A DNA stretch of 43,810 nt from Opitutaceae bacterium (GCA_018667915.1 JABIRI010000095.1:1-43810); one strand, 5' to 3'. Numbered from the stretch's first letter, positions 1 through 9,715 are shown. Notes: generated from the sequence alone by a model not told the origin. A program made the numbers and translations.

Positions 1-52
1 CAAGTCGATGCGATATTTCCAACGAAACAAATTTAGCTTACTTATGCAATAA

Positions 53-436
53 GAGTGGAAGGGAAACGTCGAGCGAGGGTCCAAAGTGAATCTCCTTCCT
101 GCGTGAGCTCCACCGTCGCCGAAGCCTGAGTTGAGGAAGATGGCGTATGAAGCCACGGCCTTGAATCACATTTCCTCGGACGATCCGCCGGTGTTTCTGA
201 TCCACCCCGAAAGCTTGAGTGAATGGGATGGTAGGCCGTTGCCGGCTGATACCGCCCAATCAAAATACGCGCATCACATCGCTCTCGGAAACTACTTCAA
301 AGACCGCTACGAAAATCTGGGCTTACGTTGTGCGTTGGAAGGGATTAAAGAGACGACGGTGCCGGAGCAGAAAAGTGGTTCGCGGAGTGATCGACCCGAG
401 CAGGCAGTTCTCTTGATGCCTGCTAGAGGCGGGTGA
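53..436 (+). pseudogene. Remnant of an alpha/beta-hydrolase (esterase-like), C-terminal part only
   Basis: This short stretch encodes a plausible C-terminal piece of a secreted esterase/acetylxylan-esterase-like alpha/beta hydrolase. Residues such as ALNHISSDDPPVFLIH and YAHHIALGNYFKDRYENLGL resemble the part of that family that surrounds the late catalytic region. The matching frame is interrupted by a TGA at 104-106 and a TAA at 50-52, and no start or nucleophile region is present. A TTG at 131 could start a 101-residue product, but it would lack most of the fold. I read it as a decayed gene. The family assignment comes from remembered motifs and is moderately uncertain. Positions 1-52 hold nothing else I recognise. 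Confidence 0.45.
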
Positions 437-441
437 GCTTG

Positions 442-1881
442 TTACTTCGCCGCCGGGTTTACGGCCGCGTCTATGTCGGCGCGGTGTGGTTCGGGGTCGA
501 AGAAGCGAGCGTTTTTACCGATGCGGTCGATGTCGCCGATGTCGGTGCGGGCATGTTCGGCGAGTCGTAGTAGGTTTTTGACTACGAGGGGGTTTTCCGC
601 GGACACGTCGGTGGTTTCGGCGATGTCGGTGTCCAAATTGTAGAGGAGCGGGCTGGGGATGTCGAAGACGTCGGCGGGTCTGCTATAGCGTCTCCAGGTT
701 TCGTCGGCTTTGCGGGGGACGTGGAGTTTCCAGGGGCCGGAGCGGACGGCTTGGAGTTGGGTGCGGGCGTAGTAGTAGAAGGCCTCAGTGGGGCTGGTTG
801 CTCCTTCGGTGCCGTGGATGAGTTCGCGGAGGTCATGGCCGTCGATGACGCGGTCGGTGGGGGCTTGACCGCCAGCGAGCTTTGCGATCGTCGGGAGCAT
901 GTCTAGGGTCGAGGCAATCTCGGCACACACGGTGTTGGCGGGAATTTTGGCCGGGGCCCACATGATGCAGGGGACGCGTAGGCCGCCTTCCCAGGTGGAG
1001 GTTTTGGCGCCGCGAAGGGGAAGGGCGGATCCGCCGTGCGCTTCGGCATCGGGACCGATGCGTTCGAGGTGACCCGCACTACTGCCCAAATACCACGGAC
1101 CATTGTCGCTCATGTAGAAAACGTAGGTGTTTTGATCGAGGCCCTCTTTTTGGAGGGTTTTCAAAATACGGCCTACATTCCAATCGATCTCTTCGATCAC
1201 ATCGCCGTAGATTCCGCCCTTCGATTTGCCGACGAATTCCTCGGATCGTTCCAACCGGATGTGCGGCATGGTGTGGGGCAGATAGACAAAGAAGGGGCCG
1301 TTTTTGCTGCGCTTGATGAACGCGATAGCTTCATCGGTGTAGCGGCGCGTGAGTTGGCTCATGTCGGCTTCCATCTCGATGATGGTATCATTGCGCACCA
1401 AATTAACTCTCCCGTCGTTGCTGCCTGGGGTGCCGAAAAAATAGTCGAAGCCTTGATGGATGGGCAGCAGCTCTGCGGCATAGCGGTTGGGATCTTGCGC
1501 GTGTCCAGCGAGGTCCCACTTGCCGAAGGCGGCGGTGGCATAACCTTCGGCTTTGAGGACTTCGGCGATGGTGATTTCCTGGGTGTGCAGGAAGGGATGC
1601 ACGTCCACCCGGTTTCCTTTGGTGGCGACGCGGAGTGGGTAGCTCCCGGTCATCAACGCGGCGCGGGAGGGACCACATACGGTCTGAGCGTAGAAGTTGG
1701 TGAAGCGCATGCCTTCGGCGGCCATGCGATCGAGATTTGGGGTGCTGATGTTCGGTGAACCGAAAGCCCCGATATCCTGATAGCCCTGATCGTCGGCGAA
1801 AATGAGAATGAAGTTGGGTTTATCCTGCGCCGAGCCGACGAGTGCGGTGAGCAGACAGAACAGAACGGAGAGATGTTTCAT
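442..1881 (-). CDS. Secreted type I sulfatase (arylsulfatase-like), last gene of a four-sulfatase run
   Basis: The 479-residue protein starts with a signal peptide (about residues 1-19, ending GSAQ), so it acts in the periplasm or outside the cell. The sulfatase fold is clear: the metal ligands Asp30-Asp31 in IFADDQGYQD, and the signature C69-GPSRAALMTG, whose cysteine must be oxidised to formylglycine by a maturase. A later SDNGPW motif supplies the C-terminal metal site. The family (SulfAtlas S1 type) hydrolyses sulfate esters on carbohydrates; the substrate cannot be read from sequence. It lies 4 bases downstream of the next sulfatase and probably shares its transcript. It is clearly paralogous to the sulfatase at 3443-4870, sharing for instance GDVIEEIDWNVG versus GDVVEELDWSVG, so the two probably arose by duplication. 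Confidence 0.93.
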   Translation of the reverse strand: MKHLSVLFCLLTALVGSAQDKPNFILIFADDQGYQDIGAFGSPNISTPNLDRMAAEGMRFTNFYAQTVCGPSRAALMTGSYPLRVATKGNRVDVHPFLHTQEITIAEVLKAEGYATAAFGKWDLAGHAQDPNRYAAELLPIHQGFDYFFGTPGSNDGRVNLVRNDTIIEMEADMSQLTRRYTDEAIAFIKRSKNGPFFVYLPHTMPHIRLERSEEFVGKSKGGIYGDVIEEIDWNVGRILKTLQKEGLDQNTYVFYMSDNGPWYLGSSAGHLERIGPDAEAHGGSALPLRGAKTSTWEGGLRVPCIMWAPAKIPANTVCAEIASTLDMLPTIAKLAGGQAPTDRVIDGHDLRELIHGTEGATSPTEAFYYYARTQLQAVRSGPWKLHVPRKADETWRRYSRPADVFDIPSPLLYNLDTDIAETTDVSAENPLVVKNLLRLAEHARTDIGDIDRIGKNARFFDPEPHRADIDAAVNPAAK

Positions 1882-1885
1882 CGGG

Positions 1886-3430
1886 TTAGCGGATCCTTGC
1901 TGATGAATTGCGAACTGGGGCGGTGCGTTGGGCGTTTTGATATTCGGCGAGTAGCGCTTTCAACTCACGGGCAATCTTCGGGTGTTTGTTGTATAAATTT
2001 TTCGTTTGGAGAAGGTCTGCGTTCAGGTCGTAGAGCTGCGCTGGAGGGGCCTCCGATTTGTAACGACCGTTCTCGATATCGCTGTTGCGGTGTTTGGTGA
2101 GTAATAGAGCTCCGGGCCCGCCGCGCTCATAATCGGTGCCCAACTTTCCTCTGAATCCACCACTTCCTTGCGCGCTGATATACATCCATTTGCCTTTTCG
2201 AATGGAAAGATTTGTTTTTTTCGCGGGACTAAGAATCAGGTGATCGCGGATTTGTCTCTGGGGTGATCCGGTTAGTGCGGGCAAAACGTTGAAACTGTCG
2301 GGCCCTTCATCTTCGGCTAAGGACTGCTCAGTCAAGGCGGCCATGGTTGCTAGCAGATCCACATTGCTGATCAATTGATCCGAGACTGAGTCAGCGGGGA
2401 TTCTGCCGGGCCAACGGGCGATGAACGGAACGCGGTGTCCCCCTTCCCATGCCCCGAATTTAAAGCCGAGTAGATCGCCGTTCAAGCGGTGCCCGGCTTT
2501 CCACGCATCCTGCCCGCCGACGTTGAACATGCCGCCATTGTCGCTGGTGAATATGACCAGGGTATTATCGTCCAGTCCCTCGTCTTTCAGCGTGTTCATG
2601 ACCTCGCCCACCATCCAATCGAGCTCGTGGACATAGTCTCCGTAGCGACCCGCCTCGCTGGTTCCTACGAATCGCGGGGCTGGGGTGAAGGGGTGGTGGA
2701 TGTTCGTGGTAGAAAGAATGAGGAAGAAGGGGTCTTCTTTGTGTTCACGGATCCACTCGACCGATTTTTCGGTGAGCTTGGTTCCTACCTCGCGATCTAT
2801 ATACAGGGCGTGAGCGGCATCGGCTCCACCTATATCGGAGAGTTTTCTCTTTTCAGGAAACACCTCGGTTTTAGCGAGTTGATCGTAGACAAAGGGATCT
2901 TCGGGGACGAGTCCGACCACGCGGTGGTTTTCCACATATACAAAAGGCGGATGGCTGTTCACTACGGGGACGCCGAAGTAGTAATCGAATCCCAGCTCGA
3001 GGGGCCCCGGTTTCAAGTCTCCATTCCAATTAGGGGTCTCTTCACCAAATCCCAGGTGCCACTTGCCGATGATCGAGGTGGAGTAACCGGCCCGTTTCAT
3101 GACATCGGCAATCGTGGTCTGATCCGGCTCAATAATAAGGCCTGCGTTCAAGAAAACCGGAGACCAATGATCGCCGCGAAAGGCGTATTCGCCGGTAATT
3201 AAGTTGTAGCGCGAAGGCGTGCACACGGCTGACGCGGAATGACCATCGGTGAATCTACGACCCTCGGTAGCCAAGCGATCGATGTTGGGGGTATGGAGTT
3301 TGGTGGCGCCGTAACAACTTAGATCTCCGTAGCCGAGGTCGTCGGCGAAGATGACGACGATGTTGGGTTTTTGCTGAGCGAAGCCGAGGAGAGTAATGAG
3401 CACGAAGAGGAGGGCGATGATCGGTTTCAT
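1886..3430 (-). CDS. Secreted type I sulfatase
   Basis: The 514-residue protein has an N-terminal signal peptide (MKPIIALLFV...GFAQQ). It shows the sulfatase core: Asp30-Asp31 in IFADDLGYGD, the formylglycine signature C70-TPSRYNLITG, and a late TSDNGG metal-binding motif. The Cys-type signature means it needs formylglycine-generating enzyme, which is not in this window. The length is usual for S1 sulfatases. It is separated by 4 bases from the downstream sulfatase and by 12 from the upstream one, consistent with an operon. It is more distant from the other two arylsulfatase-like copies than they are from each other. Expected role: removal of sulfate esters from an external polysaccharide. 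The exact linkage is unknown. Confidence 0.93.
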   Translation of the reverse strand: MKPIIALLFVLITLLGFAQQKPNIVVIFADDLGYGDLSCYGATKLHTPNIDRLATEGRRFTDGHSASAVCTPSRYNLITGEYAFRGDHWSPVFLNAGLIIEPDQTTIADVMKRAGYSTSIIGKWHLGFGEETPNWNGDLKPGPLELGFDYYFGVPVVNSHPPFVYVENHRVVGLVPEDPFVYDQLAKTEVFPEKRKLSDIGGADAAHALYIDREVGTKLTEKSVEWIREHKEDPFFLILSTTNIHHPFTPAPRFVGTSEAGRYGDYVHELDWMVGEVMNTLKDEGLDDNTLVIFTSDNGGMFNVGGQDAWKAGHRLNGDLLGFKFGAWEGGHRVPFIARWPGRIPADSVSDQLISNVDLLATMAALTEQSLAEDEGPDSFNVLPALTGSPQRQIRDHLILSPAKKTNLSIRKGKWMYISAQGSGGFRGKLGTDYERGGPGALLLTKHRNSDIENGRYKSEAPPAQLYDLNADLLQTKNLYNKHPKIARELKALLAEYQNAQRTAPVRNSSARIR

Positions 3431-3442
3431 GGGGAGTGATTT

Positions 3443-4870
3443 TTATCGGTTGATATTGCCCAATGGTCTGACGTTGGCACCGGCAGTTTTCCCATCGCCG
3501 AGGTCTTGGCGGGCGTTGGCCGCAATGGTTTGGAGCTCGGTTACGATGTCTGGGTGCTGGTCTGCGACATTCGTGGTTTCGCCGACATCGGTTTCCAGAT
3601 TGAAGAGACTGAGAGGTAGGGTGGGGCGGGTTCTCTTCTGACCGGGAAGACCGCCGTTTCCTTTTTCCCAAACGGTGTAGCTGCTGGGAAAAATCAGTTT
3701 CCATTTTCCGTGACGCACCGCGCTTAGATTGGTGCCTTGGTAATAGAAAAAGGTGCGCTCGTAATCCGGCGCTTCGTCGCCGCGTAGAAGTAGGCTGATA
3801 TCCTGACCGTCGATGATGCGGTTTGGCGGCAATGGTGTGTCGGCCAAGGCGGCGAAGGTCGGTAGTAAATCAAGTGTGGCTGCAAACTGAGTATTGACCG
3901 TTCCTGAAGGAATGGTGCCCGGCCAACTGATGACGCAGGGGACGCGGAATCCGCCTTCGAAGTGGGTGCCTTTGCCTTCTCGTAGTGGCCCCGCACTGCC
4001 GCCGTGGTCGCCGTAGCGTAACCACGGCCCGTTGTCGCTGGTGAAGATGACGAGGGTGTTTTCTCTCAGTCCGTTCGTATCCAAGGCATCGAGAATTTGC
4101 CCCACGCTCCAGTCGAGTTCCTCGACCACATCGCCATAGGCGCCGCGTTTGGTCTTACCTTTGAAGTCAGGTCCCATTAATAGCGGGACGTGTGGAAGCG
4201 GATGCGGCAGATAAATAAAGAACGGGTTGGTTCTGTTTTGCTCAATAAACTGAACCGTCCGTTCAGTTAGTTTGCGCGTGTGCGCCTCTTGATCTTCAAC
4301 GGTCAGAGCCGGGTTGATGACGCGGGTTCCTTCGTAAAGCGGCAGCACGGGGAAGTGATATCTGGAACCGTTTTCAGGATGTTGATCCCACATGTCGTGG
4401 GAGTAGGGGAGCCCATAAAACTCATCGAAACCCTGACTGGGCGGAAGGAATTCCGGCTCATGTCCCAGGTGCCATTTGCCAAAGCAAGCCGTGGCGTAGT
4501 CCTGTTGTTTGAGCACCTCCGCGATAGTGAACTCCTCGGGATTTAATCCGGTTTTTGAAGTCGGAGAAAAATTGCCGTTCACACTGACGCGTTTGGGGTA
4601 GCTGCCCGTCATGATGGCGGAGCGCGACGGACTGCAGACGGCTCGGCCCACATGAAAATCGGTGAAGATCATGCCCTCTGAGGCCATGCGGTTCAGGTGG
4701 GGGGTCTCGTAGCCTTTGGCGCCAAAGGGTCCAATATCGGCGTAGCCCATATCGTCGCAAAAAATGACAATAAAATTGGGTTTTGAGCCGGAGGAGCCAA
4801 CCGCCTGAAGGCAGATCAAGATAAGAAGGCTGACCAAGCCGAGCAACCGGTTCCGGTGAAGTTTTTTCAT
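3443..4870 (-). CDS. Secreted type I sulfatase, close paralogue of the 442-1881 copy
   Basis: I start this gene at the ATG at 4868-4870 (MKKLHRNRLLG...), which places a normal signal peptide at the N-terminus. A GTG at 4889-4891 would add seven residues before it. The signal peptide runs to about residue 26. The catalytic core follows: Asp39-Asp40 in IFCDDMGYAD, then C79-SPSRSAIMTG with the cysteine that becomes formylglycine, and later TSDNGPW. The C-terminal region (SLFNLETDVGETTNV) matches the pattern in the 442-1881 protein. It lies 12 bases upstream of the next sulfatase and 39 bases downstream of the first gene of the run. It should hydrolyse carbohydrate sulfate esters outside the cytoplasm. 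Confidence 0.92.
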   Translation of the reverse strand: MKKLHRNRLLGLVSLLILICLQAVGSSGSKPNFIVIFCDDMGYADIGPFGAKGYETPHLNRMASEGMIFTDFHVGRAVCSPSRSAIMTGSYPKRVSVNGNFSPTSKTGLNPEEFTIAEVLKQQDYATACFGKWHLGHEPEFLPPSQGFDEFYGLPYSHDMWDQHPENGSRYHFPVLPLYEGTRVINPALTVEDQEAHTRKLTERTVQFIEQNRTNPFFIYLPHPLPHVPLLMGPDFKGKTKRGAYGDVVEELDWSVGQILDALDTNGLRENTLVIFTSDNGPWLRYGDHGGSAGPLREGKGTHFEGGFRVPCVISWPGTIPSGTVNTQFAATLDLLPTFAALADTPLPPNRIIDGQDISLLLRGDEAPDYERTFFYYQGTNLSAVRHGKWKLIFPSSYTVWEKGNGGLPGQKRTRPTLPLSLFNLETDVGETTNVADQHPDIVTELQTIAANARQDLGDGKTAGANVRPLGNINR

Positions 4871-4909
4871 GTGTTTAGGGGTAAGAAGCACTGGGAATTA
4901 GGGGTAGGT

Positions 4910-6343
4910 TCACTGCGCGTCTTTGATCAACTGCGTGAGTCTAGATCGCAGGGATTTCAGTTCAGTCGCATGGGCCGAATCGGCGATCAGGTTGCGCGTT
5001 TCTCCCGGATCGCTTTGCAGGTCGTAGAGCTCATCGAAACGATGCGGTGAATTCGTGTCGTCGTCGGTCTCGTATTGGATGAGTTTCCAGCGCTCCGAGC
5101 GGATCGCCTGCCAGGTCGGAACTCGTGGGGTCACTTTTTCCAAGAAATACTCGGCCAGAAAATCGTCCCGGATTCCGACGTTGGGGTCTTGGAGCATTGG
5201 CTTGAACGACCGGCCGTGCATATCGATCACGGAGGGGACGCCCGTGAGATCCAGCAGGGTCGGTGCGATGTCGACGTTGACGACGAGTTTATCCGAAACC
5301 GTGCCGGGTTTTACGAGCGGGGGGTAGCGCACGAGTAAGGGGACGCGCAGGTTTTCTTCATACGCCCATCGCTTCGTATTCACTTTGCCGTGTTCGCCCA
5401 TCAGGAAACCGTTGTCGCTCGTGAAGATGAAGATGGTGTTGTCGAGTTCTCCCATGCGTTCGAGCGCGGCGTAGATTTGACCGACGCCCTCGTCGACCGA
5501 GGCAAGACAGCGGAGTTGGTCGCGGACGATCCCGGCCGGCGAACGATCGCGACCGCGATGGGGCTCCCCCGGTTCAGGCGCGATGCCGTCCAAGGTATAC
5601 ATGGGTGACCAATTCACCTCACGATGCATGGCGGGTTTCCCTGCGAGATCCGCCGAACCGACGGCGGGTAACTCGAAATCAAAATCAGCGTAGAGCTGGT
5701 CGTGGCGGGGGGCGGGCAGGAAGGGACCGTGCACGGCTTTGTGGGATACGTATAAACAGAAAGGCTGGTCGTGGGGTTGCTCGATAAATTCGACTGACCA
5801 TTGGTTGATGAAGTCGGTCATGTAGCCGGTGAGTTGACGGCGATCGCCGTTGTGGTTGATGACCCCGTCCACGTAGATACCCTGGCCTTTGAAACTGATC
5901 CAGTTATCGAAACCCGGGCGGCGAGAATCATCCCATCCCATGTGCCACTTGCCAATGAAGGCGGTTTCGTAGCCGACCTCACGGAGTCTTCGGGGGAAGG
6001 TCATGAGCGTGTGACTGATTACGTCCAGCCCCAGCTTGTCATTGTTGATGACCATGTGTTTCCGCGGGTAGCGCCCGGTGAGGAAACTGGCCCGACTCGG
6101 AGAGCAAAGGGGCGTAGCAACGAAGAAGTTATTGAAGGCCATACCTTCCTTCCCGATGCGATCGATGTTCGGAGTTTGCAGGACCGGGTGACCATTAAGG
6201 CTAAGACTATCCCACCGTTGATCATCGGTGATGACAAAAACGATATTCGGGCGCGCCGAGGATGGGGCAGATTCAGCGGCGATGGAATGGCGCGTGGCGG
6301 TGAACAGCACGCCGAGAATCGCGAGAGGAAGTCGAAATCTCAT
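4910..6343 (-). CDS. Secreted type I sulfatase, N-acetylglucosamine-6-sulfatase-like; first gene of the sulfatase run
   Basis: The 477-residue protein carries a signal peptide (about residues 1-23, ending SIAA). The metal ligands are Asp40-Asp41 in VITDDQRWDS, and the formylglycine signature is C80-SPSRASFLTG. Overall layout (RPNIVFVITDDQRWD, a KAVHGPFLPAPRH loop, TSDNGFLMGEHGK) resembles the branch of S1 sulfatases that includes mucin-desulfating GlcNAc-6-sulfatases and heparan-type sulfatases, unlike the other three copies. That substrate suggestion is family resemblance only. As the first minus-strand gene after a 203-base gap it probably carries the operon promoter in 6344-6460, but I cannot identify -35/-10 boxes with confidence. 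Confidence 0.92.
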   Translation of the reverse strand: MRFRLPLAILGVLFTATRHSIAAESAPSSARPNIVFVITDDQRWDSLSLNGHPVLQTPNIDRIGKEGMAFNNFFVATPLCSPSRASFLTGRYPRKHMVINNDKLGLDVISHTLMTFPRRLREVGYETAFIGKWHMGWDDSRRPGFDNWISFKGQGIYVDGVINHNGDRRQLTGYMTDFINQWSVEFIEQPHDQPFCLYVSHKAVHGPFLPAPRHDQLYADFDFELPAVGSADLAGKPAMHREVNWSPMYTLDGIAPEPGEPHRGRDRSPAGIVRDQLRCLASVDEGVGQIYAALERMGELDNTIFIFTSDNGFLMGEHGKVNTKRWAYEENLRVPLLVRYPPLVKPGTVSDKLVVNVDIAPTLLDLTGVPSVIDMHGRSFKPMLQDPNVGIRDDFLAEYFLEKVTPRVPTWQAIRSERWKLIQYETDDDTNSPHRFDELYDLQSDPGETRNLIADSAHATELKSLRSRLTQLIKDAQ

Positions 6344-6462
6344 ATTCGAGTTGGGTAGAGTGAGGGCGGGGATGCCAGCTTGGGGTAGTCAACCGAACTG
6401 TGGTCCCAGCGACGAGCCGCGATTTGTGCGGGCGGCGCGCACGTTTTTCAGATCAGGTGCGC

Positions 6463-6493
6463 AAAAAAGGCGCGCCGGTAGAGGGCGCGCCTT
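6463..6493 (-). terminator. Rho-independent terminator after the RNase E/G gene
   Basis: On the minus strand a perfect 10-bp stem (AAGGCGCGCC at 6467-6476 against GGCGCGCCTT at 6484-6493, 7-base loop) is followed by a run of six T (complement of 6463-6468). It lies 54 bases past the stop of the RNase E/G gene and separates it from the sulfatase run. Both arms contain the 8-bp palindrome GGCGCGCC. Confidence 0.85.
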
Positions 6494-6546
6494 GGAAAGA
6501 TAGAACGGGAGAACTGCGATAATTGGGCCGCGTTGGCAGCGTAGGT

Positions 6547-8298
6547 TTACCGGTATTCTTCGCCGGTTACCGCGTCGACGATCTTGAAGTTTTCAACGTG
6601 GAAACTGAGGTCGGCGCGGAAGGCCAATTTTACGCCAAAATCGCGTTCCATGCGGACGAGCAATTCGGCATCTTCTTCGCGAAGTCGTTCCAAAATCGAC
6701 GGGTGCACGAGCACGCGCAGCGCGTGACCCTTATCGGGGTCGTTGAGCTGGAGGCGTCGCACGATGGACGAGAGGCGGCGTTGCAGTTCCACCGAGGTGG
6801 TGGTGGCAGACTTCACGATGCCTCGGCCCCGACAGTAGGGACAGTCGGTGAACAGATTGGAGGAGAGGGACTCCTGTTGGCGCTGGCGCGTCATCTGCAA
6901 AATACCCAACTGCGAAATCGGCAGCACGTGGGTTTTGGCGCGGTCTTGGCCCATCAGGTCGTTCATGCGCTCGTAGACCGCATTGCGATGACGACGCTCC
7001 TTCATATCGATGAAATCGATAACGATGAGGCCGCCAAGATTGCGGAGTCGAATCTGACGACAAATTTCGGTCGCTGCTTCGAGATTCACGGCGTAGATGA
7101 CGTTCTTGTCTTCGCCGCCGCGGTTCTTGTGCGAACCGGTATTCACGTCAACGGAGATGAGGGCTTCGGTTTCGTCGATGACGATTTCGCCGCCGGAGGG
7201 GAGGCCCACTTTGCGCAGGGCGGTTTGCTCGATCTGTCGTTCGATATTAAAGCGTTCGAAGATCGGAATGTTATCGTTGTAGAGTGCGATCTTGCCTTTG
7301 GAGCGGGCGGAGATTTGGGCCACGGCGGCTTGAGCGCGGGTGTGGTCGCTCTTGTCGTCGACGAGCACGCGATCGACTTCCTCGGTGAGGAAATCGCGCA
7401 CGGTGCGCTCGACGATGTCGGGCTCTTGGTAGAGACAAGCGGGGGAGCGTTCGCTGCTCTCGCGGGCTTGGATTTGGGCCCAAGTCTTGAGGAGGAGATG
7501 CAGGTCACGGACGAAGTAGCGGGCTTTTTTGCCTTCGCCCGCGGTGCGCACGATCACGCCCATGCCTTCCGGGATCGTGAGTTCGTTGATGAGGCGCTTG
7601 AGACGTTGGCGTTCGCGGTTGTCCTCGATCTTGCGGGAGATTCCGCATTGATCGCTGTAAGGCATGAGGACGAGGAAGCGGCCGGGGAGCGATAGGTTAG
7701 TCGTGGTGCGCGGTCCTTTGGTGCCGATGGGACCTTTGGTGACCTGGATCACGATCTCGGAGCCGGCGGGGTAGAGTTTGGGAATGTCTTTTACCGTAGG
7801 TTCGGCGCCGGACTTCTTGGCCTTCTTCTTACTGTTGACGCGCACGACCTCGACGGAGGAGTCGGCGGCGGCGGGGAGCATGTCCCAGTAGTGGAGGAAG
7901 GCGTTCTTGTTGTAGCCGATGTCGACGAACGCGGCTTTGAGGCCGGGGTCGAGATTCTTGATCCGGCCCTTGTAGATGCCGCCGACCATGCGGTTGTCGG
8001 ATTCGCGCTCGATTTCGTATTTCTCGAGCACGCCATCGACGAGCAGGGCGACCCGCTTTTCGAGCGGCTCGGCGTTGATGATGAGTTCGCGGAAAGAGGT
8101 TTTCTCCTTCTGGAAGGCGGCGACGATTTTCTGTAGTAAAGGGCGTTTTTTAGAACGCTCTTCTGCCCCTTTCTTCAGACCTTTACGGTCGGTGGCGGGG
8201 GCTTTGCGCTGTTTGGGCGGGTTGGCCAGTTCTTCGTCATATCGTGAGTCCGTATCCGCAGCTTTGCCGCGTTTCCGGGATGAATTCTGATCGCTCAT
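6547..8298 (-). CDS. rng: Ribonuclease E/G family endoribonuclease
   Basis: This 583-residue cytoplasmic enzyme cleaves single-stranded RNA in rRNA maturation and mRNA decay. The first 70 residues form a basic, low-complexity extension (many K/R/E). The S1 RNA-binding region follows (about 75-195, with [20 protein letters not shown]). The catalytic DNase I-like domain carries the two metal-binding aspartates expected for the family, Asp384 in ISVDVNTG and Asp428 in LIVIDFIDM. The zinc-link CPYCRGRG (Cys486, Cys489) is present. The protein ends soon after the zinc link with no long disordered C-terminal scaffold, so it is closer to RNase G than to enterobacterial RNase E. No Shine-Dalgarno sequence precedes the ATG. 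It may be cotranscribed with rodA, 99 bases upstream. Confidence 0.96.
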   Translation of the reverse strand: MSDQNSSRKRGKAADTDSRYDEELANPPKQRKAPATDRKGLKKGAEERSKKRPLLQKIVAAFQKEKTSFRELIINAEPLEKRVALLVDGVLEKYEIERESDNRMVGGIYKGRIKNLDPGLKAAFVDIGYNKNAFLHYWDMLPAAADSSVEVVRVNSKKKAKKSGAEPTVKDIPKLYPAGSEIVIQVTKGPIGTKGPRTTTNLSLPGRFLVLMPYSDQCGISRKIEDNRERQRLKRLINELTIPEGMGVIVRTAGEGKKARYFVRDLHLLLKTWAQIQARESSERSPACLYQEPDIVERTVRDFLTEEVDRVLVDDKSDHTRAQAAVAQISARSKGKIALYNDNIPIFERFNIERQIEQTALRKVGLPSGGEIVIDETEALISVDVNTGSHKNRGGEDKNVIYAVNLEAATEICRQIRLRNLGGLIVIDFIDMKERRHRNAVYERMNDLMGQDRAKTHVLPISQLGILQMTRQRQQESLSSNLFTDCPYCRGRGIVKSATTTSVELQRRLSSIVRRLQLNDPDKGHALRVLVHPSILERLREEDAELLVRMERDFGVKLAFRADLSFHVENFKIVDAVTGEEYR

Positions 8299-8397
8299 GT
8301 CGGGTTTTGTCCTTGGGTTGGACGGCAGTTCCGTTTGCAGCAGTTGAGGCGCAAGGGGAATCGAACCGGCGTGCGATATCGTTCGAAAGGTTCAGTT

Positions 8398-9633
8398 TCA
8401 CGTGAAGTCCTTTCGGAAACGATAGACGCTCTGGACGAGTCCTTGCAGCAGACAGCAACTGAGCAGGAAGGAACCACCGTAGCTAATGAAGGGAAGTGGT
8501 ATGCCCGTGATGGGCACCAACCCGATGGTCATGGCGATGTTTACAAACACATGCACCGAGAAGAGCACCGTGACGCCGAGGGCGATCAAAGTGCCAAACC
8601 GGTCGCGAGCGAGGCCCGCGATGCGAATGCCGTTAAACAGCATCAAACCAAACAAGCTGGGAACCGTGAGGCTTCCCAAAAGTCCTTTCTCCTCGGCGAT
8701 GACCGAGAAGATGAAGTCGTTATGTGCCACGGCACGGGGCAGGTAACCGAGTTGGGCTTGAGTGCCCTCGGTCCAGCCTTTGCCGAGCAATCCACCGGTC
8801 CCGACGGAGATCAAAGACTGGCGGAGGTTCCAGCCGGCCCCGAGGGGCTCGATCTTATCGGGGTCGATGAAGGTAATAATCCGATTTCGCTGATAGTCGC
8901 GTAGCGGCAACCAGCTGTGGTCCTGATACACCCCTTTGTCACGGGCGTAGGAGTAACCATTTTCCTCCATAAAATTGATGTAACGGGCACTGTCCCAAGC
9001 GACGACTCCCACCACGACCGAGAAGGCCGCCAGCGCGCCCATGAAGAACCGCGTCGAAAGGCGGGAAACATAGAGCATTGAGAAAACCATGGGGGGCAGG
9101 ACGATGACCGATTTAAGGTCGGGTTGGAGCAGGATAAGGAACATCGGGATTCCCACGGCAAGCGCCAACTTGCCCAGCACTCCCAGCGACTGAAAGATCG
9201 TGCCGACCTTTTCCCGCATCAGAATCGTCGCGGTAACCAGCAAAACGGCGATTTTTGCCGGGTCCGATGGCTGAAATCCGATGGGTCCAATACGAAGCCA
9301 ACGCTGGGCGCCGTAGGCTTCGGTCCCTACACCCGGGACGAGCACCAGTAGGAGCAGAATGATGCAAAGTGCGTAAAACCAATGCACTACGCGTAACCAA
9401 AACCGATAATCGATGAGGGAAACGACGACGTAAGTCACGATCCCGCCCATAAGCCAAACGATTTGCATTTCCCACGAACTCCTCTCCGAGTTCAGTTGCG
9501 CACTATATATAAATGCGACGCCGATGACGCTCAGCACCGCCATGATCAGAGGGGTGCCAATATCCCATCGCTCCCGCGTCGTCAGTTTGAAGACGCTGAA
9601 TACTTCAACTGGAGTGCGAAGGTTAACAGCCAT
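8398..9633 (-). CDS. rodA: RodA, SEDS-family peptidoglycan glycosyltransferase
   Basis: RodA polymerises lipid II into glycan strands in the elongasome, together with a class B penicillin-binding protein, in the inner membrane. The 411-residue protein has about ten hydrophobic segments and the typical signatures: LGAGWNLRQSLISVGTGG, GKGWTEGTQAQLGYLPR, and HNDFIFSVIAEEKG with Asp306 matching the essential aspartate of SEDS enzymes. The C-terminal ITGIPLPFISYGGS is typical. The usual QPSE motif reads QPSD (residues 121-124), a conservative change. The rest of a mreBCD-pbp2 operon is not in this window; rng follows downstream, an order often seen near mre/rod genes. Confidence 0.95.
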   Translation of the reverse strand: MAVNLRTPVEVFSVFKLTTRERWDIGTPLIMAVLSVIGVAFIYSAQLNSERSSWEMQIVWLMGGIVTYVVVSLIDYRFWLRVVHWFYALCIILLLLVLVPGVGTEAYGAQRWLRIGPIGFQPSDPAKIAVLLVTATILMREKVGTIFQSLGVLGKLALAVGIPMFLILLQPDLKSVIVLPPMVFSMLYVSRLSTRFFMGALAAFSVVVGVVAWDSARYINFMEENGYSYARDKGVYQDHSWLPLRDYQRNRIITFIDPDKIEPLGAGWNLRQSLISVGTGGLLGKGWTEGTQAQLGYLPRAVAHNDFIFSVIAEEKGLLGSLTVPSLFGLMLFNGIRIAGLARDRFGTLIALGVTVLFSVHVFVNIAMTIGLVPITGIPLPFISYGGSFLLSCCLLQGLVQSVYRFRKDFT

Positions 9634-9715
9634 AGGGGAGGGAAGGGGCGGACACCCGGTTTAGAGCCTGGGCGACGTCTGCTTCACCCAAGCTGCGAGG
9701 ATACACCGCGGGAGA

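Noticed and set aside
6523-7695. Long open frame opposite RNase E/G on the plus strand (390 residues)
   Set aside because: It is a codon-bias shadow of the rng gene; it is rich in Val/Asp/Glu/His in an antisense pattern and matches no family.
8343-8375. tRNA-like 3' end on the minus strand (GGTTCGATTCCCC resembles a T-arm)
   Set aside because: The T-stem would have two C-C mismatches, and no matching 5' acceptor or anticodon arm is present upstream in the end of rodA. I treat it as chance similarity or an unrecognisable remnant.
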